From the NCBI GenBank assembly GCA_001443455.1, contig LDXO01000010.1, positions 1-64,000 of the forward strand: a stretch of DNA of 64,000 nucleotides, read 5' to 3'. Position 1 is the first letter of the stretch. Each line of letters begins with the position of its first letter. Made by a program: the position numbers and the translations under genes. Source of the DNA: Deltaproteobacteria bacterium CSP1-8. GTDB taxonomy: Bacteria > Desulfobacterota > Deferrimicrobia > Deferrimicrobiales > Deferrimicrobiaceae. Positions 36,295-44,200 of the stretch are shown piece after piece. A model generated the notes under the pieces. The model did no database searches. It was not told where the DNA came from and saw nothing but the letters and a program-made list of their open reading frames with translations.

Positions 36295-36819
36295 ATGCTT
36301 GTCAGGCAGGCGAAGATGACGTTTTCCGATCAAAAACAGATGAGGGCCTTCTGGAGTCTTCTGCCTGCCCTGTTGGTCATGGCTGTTCTCGCGGGTGTCT
36401 CCTGCAACCCGGGAACCCGCGCGGAAACCTGTGAGCCCGTTGTGCATGCGCTGAACCAGCGGCTCCACCCCGGGATCGACGAAGAGGAACTGGTGTCCGT
36501 CCTGAAATCGCTTACCGCAAGCGGCAACAGGGAGCTTCCGCCGAACTTCGTCACGAAGGGGGAGGCAACGGAAAGAGGATGGCATCCCGGGCGGGACCTG
36601 TGGGAGGTCCCCGGTCTCCGGGGGAAAAGCATCGGGGGAGACCGCTTCCACAACCGGGAGGGGAAACTTCCGGACGGCGGACGAAGCTGGCGCGAGGCCG
36701 ATCTGGACTACAAGGGGGGGAAGCGGGGCGGAAAGCGCCTGGTGTACAGCGACGACGGAAGGCGGATGTTCACGGTGGACCATTATCAGACGTTCACGGA
36801 GGTCCCTGCATGCCGGTGA
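36295..36819 (+). CDS. exported barnase-family guanyl-preferring ribonuclease
   Basis: LPPNFVTKGEATERGWHPGRDLWEVPGLRGKSIGGDRFHNREGKLPDGGRSWREADLDYKGGKRGGKRLVYSDDGRRMFTVDHYQTFTEV; N-terminal hydrophobic signal. Confidence 0.93.
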   Translation: MLVRQAKMTFSDQKQMRAFWSLLPALLVMAVLAGVSCNPGTRAETCEPVVHALNQRLHPGIDEEELVSVLKSLTASGNRELPPNFVTKGEATERGWHPGRDLWEVPGLRGKSIGGDRFHNREGKLPDGGRSWREADLDYKGGKRGGKRLVYSDDGRRMFTVDHYQTFTEVPACR

Positions 36820-37097
36820 GGAAAAAGCGGTGTCTGCTCTCCGGGAAGACGGTGCGTTCCCTGGACGCCTTCTACGACGAAATCGCGCGCCAGCTCGCCT
36901 TCCCGGAGCACTTCGGGCGAAACCTGGACGCCTTGTGGGACGTCCTGTCCGCCGACATCGAGGGGCCCATCGAGGTGGTATGGAAAAACCCGGATTCCTC
37001 CCGGCTCGACATGGGGCGCGACTTCGACCGGATCCTCGCGGTCCTGAAAGAGGTGGAAAAGGCGCGGAAAGACTTCCGGGTGCGCCTCGGCAAGTAA
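36810..37097 (+). CDS. barstar-family inhibitor
   Basis: LDAFYDEIARQLAFPEHFGRNLDALWDVLSADIEGPIEVVWKN; overlaps barnase stop by 10 nt. Confidence 0.93.
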   Translation: MPVRKKRCLLSGKTVRSLDAFYDEIARQLAFPEHFGRNLDALWDVLSADIEGPIEVVWKNPDSSRLDMGRDFDRILAVLKEVEKARKDFRVRLGK

Positions 37098-37212
37098 GGT
37101 CGCCAGTTGGGCCTGTCGGGGCGAATGGAGCGGATCGGTGGGGACCCGTCGCTTCCGGGATGATATACTCACACGAAAAAAATCGAACGATTCCAAACAT
37201 CCAGGAGGGCAC

Positions 37213-37446
37213 ATGGGCAAAGACGATACGAATATAAACCCGGTTTTTGAATATGTTCGGTTCGGGAGCATCTCTTACCACCGAGGGTATCTGACGAAAG
37301 ATCAGATCCAACAAGCCCTCGCAGAGCAGCTAGAGGACAATGTATCAGGAAGACCGCACCGCCTTCTCGGCACGATCCTCCGGGAGAGGGGTTGGTTATC
37401 GGAGGAGCAGGAAAAATCGATATTGGATGAGATGGGTGTGGGGTAA
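37213..37446 (+). CDS. small hypothetical protein (FGSI...LLGTILRERGWL family)
   Basis: VRFGSISYHRGYLTKDQIQQALAEQ...HRLLGTILRERGWLSEEQ; relic of same family at 30350..30410 minus strand. Confidence 0.6.
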   Translation: MGKDDTNINPVFEYVRFGSISYHRGYLTKDQIQQALAEQLEDNVSGRPHRLLGTILRERGWLSEEQEKSILDEMGVG

Positions 37447-37461
37447 TAAAAGTGGGAGGCC

Positions 37462-37656
37462 ATGGGGCCTGAGGAGTTCATTGCCGCGTACCGGCTGGAA
37501 CGGCACCCGGAGGGAGGGTGGTTCCGGAGCGAGGAGGCCTGGATCCATCTCGCGGGAGCACCCGGACCGAAGGGATCTGATCCTTGCCTTCACCCGATCA
37601 CGGGGGGACCCTTCACCTCTTTTTCCTGGCCTGCGCCTTCCCCTTCCTCTTATTAA
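37462..37656 (+). pseudogene. cupin DUF985 N-terminal fragment
   Basis: EEFIAAYRLERHPEGGWFRSEEAWI then loss of family pattern. Confidence 0.55.
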
Positions 37657-37969
37657 GCACCGAAGCCTCCCTCGCCCAGGAGGCCAGTTCCTCGTCGTCC
37701 TCGACGATCTCCTCCGGCACCTCGTAGTACGACTTCAGGACCTGCTTCTCGCTCGGCGCGAACGGGCCCATCCCGCAACCCCGGTATTTCTCCCGCGTCG
37801 TCTCGTCGGTCTTGAAGTAGAGACGCCCGTCGTAGACGATGCCGAAGAAATCCTCCCCCAAGTAGAGGCCGTATCCGCCGAACATCGCCCGGCAGCTTAC
37901 TCCCTCCAGTGAGCGCAGCTGATCGATCACGAAATCCCGATAGGAATCTTCTTTCTTTTTTGCGCACAT
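37613..37969 (-). CDS. TfoX N-terminal-domain family protein
   Basis: YRDFVIDQLRSLEGVSCRAMFGGYGLYLGEDFFGIVYDGRLYFKTDE. Confidence 0.9.
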   Translation of the reverse strand: MCAKKKEDSYRDFVIDQLRSLEGVSCRAMFGGYGLYLGEDFFGIVYDGRLYFKTDETTREKYRGCGMGPFAPSEKQVLKSYYEVPEEIVEDDEELASWAREASVLNKRKGKAQARKKR

Positions 37970-38103
37970 GACGGCAAACCCCTTGAGAGCCCATGCCTGT
38001 TTTCCATAGGATTTCGAGGCAAGGGGAATAGTTTCCCGTCTATAATTTCGATGAGAGACGGCCGTCACTCCCATACATTCCTTTTCGCGCGGGGAGAGGG
38101 AAG

Positions 38104-38556
38104 ATGAGCGACCTCAAGATCGCGAGCCCGGCTTTCGGCCCCAACGCAATGATCCCCTCGAAATACACCTGCGACGGGCCGGACGTCTCCCCACCCTTGC
38201 GGTTCGAAAACCTCCCGGCGAACGCCCGGTCCCTGGCCCTGATCGTCGACGACCCCGACGCCCCGAGGGGGACGTGGGTTCACTGGGTCGTCTGGAACAT
38301 CCCCCCCGGCACGAGAGAGATCGCGGAGAACGACCTCCCGGAGGGAGCCCTCCAGGGGACGAACGACTTTCGGACCCGGAAATACGGCGGCCCCTGCCCT
38401 CCCTCGGGAACGCACCGCTACTTCTTCAAGCTCTACGCGCTGGACACGACCCTTGCCTTGAACCCGGGAGCGACGAAGGCCCAACTGGAAGCGGCGATGA
38501 AGGGGCACATCGTCGAGCAGGCGGAATTGGTCGGCCTCTACAAGCGGTACCTCTGA
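38104..38556 (+). CDS. YbhB/YbcL (PEBP, Raf-kinase-inhibitor-like) protein
   Basis: IPSKYTCDGPDVSPPLRFENLPANARSLALIVDDPDAPRGTWVHWVVWNIPP. Confidence 0.95.
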   Translation: MSDLKIASPAFGPNAMIPSKYTCDGPDVSPPLRFENLPANARSLALIVDDPDAPRGTWVHWVVWNIPPGTREIAENDLPEGALQGTNDFRTRKYGGPCPPSGTHRYFFKLYALDTTLALNPGATKAQLEAAMKGHIVEQAELVGLYKRYL

Positions 38557-38586
38557 TCAAACGAAGGCTCGTCCTGACCGGGACGA

Positions 38587-38817
38587 ATGGCGTACACTGA
38601 ATCGCCTATTGTCGGGGAGATCGGAAAGATCAAGAAGATGCTGGGCCTTCCCGTGTACGATCCGGTACGGGAGAAGCGGATCTTTTCCCGGATGAAGGAG
38701 GCGAACGCCGGGCCGCTGGACGACGGGGCGATCATCCGGATGTTCGAACGGGTCGTGGACGAGTCGCGCCGGCTGGAGCGGATCATGTCCCAGCGGGAGG
38801 GACGGGAAGAATGCTGA
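38587..38817 (+). pseudogene. chorismate mutase-like protein lacking first helix
   Basis: GEIGKIKKMLGLPVYDPVREKRIFSRMKEANAGPLDDGAIIRMFERVVDESRRLE. Confidence 0.6.
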
Positions 38818-39020
38818 TCATCACGAAGAAGAATGCGACCGGGGAGGCGCTCGACGCCATCAAGGGATATTTGACCGACCACGGGTTCGACATCCACCAG
38901 TCCACGGGGGCCAACCGCACGATCCTCGGGGTGATCGGGGACACCGATTCCCTCGACGAGCGGGAGATCAAGGCCCTGCAAGGCATCAGCCAGGTGATCC
39001 GGATCAAGAAGGACGACTGA
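38811..39020 (+). pseudogene. DAHP synthase N-terminal ferredoxin-like domain only
   Basis: MLIITKKNATGEALDAIKGYLTDHGFDIHQSTGANRTILGVIGDT...VIRIKKDD*; catalytic domain absent. Confidence 0.6.
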
Positions 39021-39057
39021 ACAGGACCCCGTCGTGCCGTAAGGAGCATCCCCCCTT

Positions 39058-39313
39058 CTACCTTCCGAACAGCACCGTGCTCCCCGTGTAGCACGTCCCG
39101 GCGACGGCGGCGGTCATCGGGCACGCCAGCGTGGCGGCCGCGAGGGCCCGAAGTCCCACCGCGGTGCGGTCCTTCGTCCGGTGCGGGACGAGTGCGGCCG
39201 TCCCGCCGTCGACGATGGCCAGTGACGCCACGTGGGCGAAGCCGCAGAGCGCGTACGCGGCGATCACGGCGGAGCGCGGCGATCTCCGCGAAGCTCACGA
39301 GATTGTACATCGC
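39058..39313 (-). pseudogene. NupC-like nucleoside transporter C-terminal fragment, frameshifted
   Basis: MYNLVSFAEI in one frame, IAAYALCGFAHVASLAIVDGGTAALVPHRTKDRTAVGLRALAAATLACPMTAAVAG in another. Confidence 0.6.
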
Positions 39314-39418
39314 TCCCCTCCCGGCACGGGGATCAGGATCGGAAAGGGAAAGGCGCCGGGTGACGCCTGGTCCCGGCGCCTCGTCCCTTGCAGGAATGCA
39401 TTCCGCAAACGGGGACGG

Positions 39419-39835
39419 TCAGGATGCTTTGAGGGCCTTCGCCGTCCGGGCCACGTCCCTGGGCTTGACCCAGAGGATCGCTCCGTACCGCTTTCCCCCG
39501 GCAACGACGCCGTGCATCGCCGTGATGTTGATCTTGCCCCGGGAGAGTTTCCCTCCGACATCCCATCCGGCTCCCGGCCGGTCCGGCCCCTCGATGAGGA
39601 AGACGGCCTTCCCCCTCCCCACGGAGACGCCCGCCTTCCGAAGCGCCTTCTTGAACGCAGCCACGTTTTCCGGGACGAAATCGAGTTGCGCCTTGCCCCC
39701 TCCCCTCGGGAAACCGCTGAAGGCGAGGAGGTTGACCCGGGCCTGCGCGAGGGCTACGAACACCTTCGCGGACGCGCCTGCCCTGTTGGGAACCATCACC
39801 TTGAAATACTGGGCCTTCCGAATCCTGTCCGCCAT
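39419..39835 (-). CDS. ACT-domain protein
   Basis: YFKVMVPNRAGASAKVFVALAQARVNLLAFSGFPRGGGKAQLDFVPE. Confidence 0.75.
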   Translation of the reverse strand: MADRIRKAQYFKVMVPNRAGASAKVFVALAQARVNLLAFSGFPRGGGKAQLDFVPENVAAFKKALRKAGVSVGRGKAVFLIEGPDRPGAGWDVGGKLSRGKINITAMHGVVAGGKRYGAILWVKPRDVARTAKALKAS

Positions 39836-40093
39836 GACCGACCCTCCTGCCGACACCGCGTTTTTCCCTCATGTGCCGGACGTCTCCGGTTGACATCCCA
39901 TCCGCTGCCATTCCCCAATGCGGTACGGAACGGCGCGCACACCCCTCGATCGGGGAGGTTCGCTGTTTCTCCCGCGGCCTATTGTACCACTGGGCACAAT
40001 CCGGAACGGGAATCAGGGAAAAATTCCCTCGTCTGGTTAAACCAGGGAAGAAAAAAAAGGAGGTCACGGTCGCCCGTACCCCCTTGGGAATAT

Positions 40094-40135
40094 TGATGGC
40101 GGGGATCAGATTTGAACTGACGACCTTCGGGCTGG
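40094..40135 (-). other. tRNA 3'-end relic (T-arm + acceptor strand), att-like
   Basis: Minus strand: CCGAAGGTCGTCAG-TTCAAAT-CTGATCCCCGCCA; perfect T-arm pairing, no 5' half of a tRNA. Confidence 0.5.
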
Positions 40136-40148
40136 TTGCAGGCAAGTA

Positions 40149-40562
40149 TTATTTCGTGATATCCGAGAGAAAATCACCGACGGTCTGGATGACTATCCCC
40201 ATCGTCACCTTCGGCTTGTTCATGTATGGACCGAAGTGGCGTCGATCCCCGGCGAGAAAATGCGTTGCCTTGCATCGTTGTGCCGCGGCGAATACAGGCC
40301 GGTCCTTCTCCGGAAGCGAAAGCGCGCACCACTCTCCCGCCACATCAGGAACAAGGCGGACTGCCCGGAGAATCTCGGACAACCGGTCAAGGGCTGCGGG
40401 ATGCTTCCGTTCCAGGTTCAACCGCGCTTCTGCCACGCAATACCTGCTGCTCACAACCTCCCCCTTACCCCCCGCGGCCAGTTCGATGACAAGGGAGGCC
40501 TTCCCTTCCGGGTTGTGAGCGGCTGTGAACAGGACGTTCGAGTCAAGGAAAAGGCGGATCAA
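40149..40562 (-). CDS. PIN-domain toxin
   Basis: MIRLFLDSNVLFTAAHNPEGKASLVIELAAGGKGEVVSSRYCVAEA...KATHFLAGDRRHFG. Confidence 0.88.
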   Translation of the reverse strand: MIRLFLDSNVLFTAAHNPEGKASLVIELAAGGKGEVVSSRYCVAEARLNLERKHPAALDRLSEILRAVRLVPDVAGEWCALSLPEKDRPVFAAAQRCKATHFLAGDRRHFGPYMNKPKVTMGIVIQTVGDFLSDITK

Positions 40563-40810
40563 CGCTTACGACCCAATTTCTTCAAGATCCTGGACCGCTC
40601 ACCCGGAGCAAGCCGGTCTTCCCGCTCCCATCGGGCGATCTCTTCTTCTGTGTAGGTGTCCAACTCCACAATGGCAGCCGGCCGAAGCACCAGCTTCCCT
40701 TTCCGGTCCTCGACAACCAGGACGCCGCCGGCCCTGATCCCGAGGCGCCTCCGCATGGACGCCGGCAGGGTGATCTGCCCTCTTCCGGAAACGATGATAG
40801 TCTCTTTCAT
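40559..40810 (-). CDS. AbrB/SpoVT-type antitoxin
   Basis: MKETIIVSGRGQITLPASMRRRLGIRAGGVLVVEDRKGKLVLRP. Confidence 0.9.
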   Translation of the reverse strand: MKETIIVSGRGQITLPASMRRRLGIRAGGVLVVEDRKGKLVLRPAAIVELDTYTEEEIARWEREDRLAPGERSRILKKLGRKR

Positions 40811-41210
40811 CGAGCACCTCCGACCCGATATTCCGTAATGCAGCATAACTGATATTCCGTATTTATGCAATCAATGGTTACTGGAGAGCGGATACGCCCG
40901 ACCTGTACCCCCGTAGCAGGGTCTTCGCCAAGCCGGCACGACGGATAGTATCCCCAGCAGTCCTTCTCGACCAGGGTTTTCAGCCCGGGCCGCTCCTGAT
41001 CACTTGAATTCAGCAACAGGAGCGATGATCTGATGTCCGGTCGAAACGGGGGCTACGTCACAACCCCGCTTCGTTTTTACATCAACCCTTAGGACACGAC
41101 CAGCGACCTTGCCATCGGGGTTTTACAGACTCCCTAAATTCGATATCCCCTTCTCCCCGTAAATCTTCGATAATTGACCAAACGACGGATCCGGATCCGG
41201 GGAGGAACCG

Positions 41211-44200
41211 ATGAAACGGAACGCCCTCTTTCTGTTCTCCGTCCTTCCGCTGTGTCTGCTGCTTTCCATTCCCGCTCTTGCCCTGGAGTCGCCCGGGGTG
41301 GTGTTATTTTCCCCCCAGAGGACGGTGAAGAAGGTCCGGCAGGTAGCGGCCCGTTTCTCCGAGCCGATGGTGCCCTTCGGCGACCCTCGTCTTTCGGACC
41401 CCTTCGAGATCTCCTGCCCAGTCAAAGGAAAGGGACGCTGGCCGGACGACCGGAACTGGGCTTACGACTTCGAGGAGGACCTCCCCGCCGGGATCCGGTG
41501 CGAATTCATGCTGAAGCCTGGATTGACCACTTTGTCAGGAAAAGTGGTCGCGGGTGAGCAAAAGTTCTCCTTCTCCACCGGCGGTCCCGCGATTCTCTTC
41601 TCGACTCCCAGGGAAGGAACCATTCACGTGGACGAGGAGCAAATCTTCCTCCTGCTGCTCGACGCGGAGGCCGACGGGGAGTCGATCCTCGCAAACGCAT
41701 CGTTCTCCGTGGAGGGAATCGAGGAGAGGGTCGGCGTCGCGTTCGCCAAGGAAGAGGAGCGGAAAAAGCTTCTCGATTCGATCCCCGAGCAGGTCTTTGT
41801 TTCACTTTGCAGAGAGATCTTCGGAAAAAAAACCACCCTGGAATTCCGGAAGCGGAAGGATCTCTACGACGACCCCCGGATCGTCTTTCTCAGGGCAAAA
41901 CAACGGTTTCCCGCGGAGACGAAAGTGAATCTCGTCTGGGGGAAAGGGATCCGGAGCCGGACGGGCTTCGCCACCGATGAGCCCCAAGTCCTTCATTTCA
42001 GGACGAGGGGCCCTTTCACGGCCACCTTCCGCTGCCCCCGGGAGAACCCGAACGCCGCCTGTATCCCCCTGCTCCCGATGTCCCTGCATTTCTCCGCTTC
42101 CATATCCAGGGAACTGGCGGAGAAGATCGCGCTCAAGGGTCCGGGAGAGAAAATGTACAAACCTTCTCTGGGAAGAGATGGAGAAGAAGTGGAGTTCGTC
42201 TTTTCGGTGGAGTTCAAGGGCGCCTTTCCGGAAAACACGACGTTCTCCCTCGTCCTGCCAGAGAACGTGCAAGATGACGCGGGCCGGCTGCTTGCCAACG
42301 CCGGCAAGTTCCCGCTGGCGGTCGCTACCGACGCCTTCCCGCCCCTGGCGAAATTCTCCGCACCTTTCGGGATCATCGAGCTCTCGGACCCCGTCCTCCC
42401 CGTGACCCTTCGGAACCTGGAAGCGCAGGTCAGGACCCGAATGCTTGAAGTGGACGAAAACGGGAAGGACACCATTGACCGGATCAAGGAAGGAAGCCTC
42501 GACAAGACGATCAGGATCGGGAAGGCGATACAGTCGATCCTCCCCGACTCAATGAAGGAGAAGGGAGAGAATGTCATCTCCGGGCTGCAAGGGCGGCTCC
42601 AGGAGATCCAGACAGACCGGGAGGAAAAGATCGCCGAGTGGCTGCGGAAGGTGATGAGGTCGCAGCGCTATCCGTGGCCCTCGAGACGCGAGTCGCTCCT
42701 TGCCGGCGCTTCCGGCACGAGGACCTTTTCGGTCCCGAAGCCCAATGGAGAAAAGGCATTCGAGGTTGTGGGAATCCCGCTCCCGAAGGCGGGGTTTTAC
42801 GTAGTGGAGATGGAGAGCCGCATCCTGGGCTCCGCCCTGCTCGGTGCGGAAGAACCGATGTACGTCCCCGCAGCGGCCCTCGTCACGAATCTTGCGGCCC
42901 ACTTCAAGTGGGGTAGGGAATCTTCGATCGTCTGGGTGACCACGCTGGATAAAGGGGAGCCTGTCGAGGATGCCAGGGTGATCGTGCGGAACTCCTCGGG
43001 GAATGTGCTCTGGCAAGGGAACACGGACGCAAGCGGGATCGCATGGATCCGGCAGGAGCTTCCCCCGGAGAAGTACCAGGAGAAATGCGACCCGTTGTGC
43101 GGCCACTTCATCACCGCGAGAAAAGGAGAGGACCTCACTTTCGTCTTCTCCGATTGGGATACGGGGATCGAGCCGTGGAGGTTCCAACTCCCGACGGGGG
43201 ACAACCACGACCCGACCATCGCCCACACGGTATTCGACCGCACCCTCTTCCGCGCAGGGGAAACGGTGCAGATGAAGCACTTCATCCGGCGGCACTCCAT
43301 GCAGGGTCTGTTCTTCGTCCGAGAAGAAAAGCTGCCGAAAGCGGTGCTGATCGAGCACAAGGGGAGCGAGCAGCGGTACGAGCTTCCGCTGAAATGGGGT
43401 CCCGGCGGGAACGCCGAGACGACGTGGAAGATCCCGCCCGACGCGAAGCTCGGTGAATATGGGGTCGCCTACTTGGCAAAGGAAACAGGGAAAACCGTGC
43501 AACGAACCGAAGTTGGCCGATACCGGGCGGGCGACGAGGAGTACTACTCGGCAAAAAGGTGGCCTTCCGGCTCCTTCCGCGTGGAGGAGTACCGCGTCCC
43601 CCTGATGAAAGGATCGATTCAGGCGCCTGGGGGACCGTTCGTCCGGGTGAAGGAGATGGATCTGGACCTCCTCGTCTCCTACCTGTCGGGGGGTGGCGCG
43701 GGGGAGGCTCCCGTCAAACTGCGGACCGACATCCAGACCAGGCACGTCGGGTTCCCCGATTACGGCGAATTCGTTTTTTCCAATGGAAAGGTAAAGGAAG
43801 GGGTCACCCGGGGTGCCACGGCGGTATACGAAGAGGAAGGAGGAGAAGAAGACGAAGCGACGGAAGGGGCTGCACAGCCCCGGGAAGCGGGAAAAAAGCG
43901 CGCGATGCAGGTGCGGGACCTGGTGCTGGACCGGTACGGCGCTCTGCGTACCAAGGTCAAGGGACTTCCCCTCTCCACAATCCCAAAGGACCTCGTGGCG
44001 GAATTGGAATACCGGGACCCCAACGGAGAAACCCAGACCGTCTCCGCGAGGATCCCCATCTGGCCGGCGCGGCTACTCGTCGGGATCAAACCCGACTCCT
44101 GGGCCGCTTCGAAAAACGCATTCAAGTTCCACGTCGCGGTCTTGGACATCAAGGGCAAACCTGCCGCGAACATCCCCGTGACCGTCGACCTCTTCCAGCG

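Noticed and set aside
41045-41082. Hairpin GAAACGGGG...CCCCGCTTCGTTTTT before the alpha-2-macroglobulin gene as a terminator
   Set aside because: No plus-strand gene directly upstream needs it; left as an unassigned intergenic hairpin.
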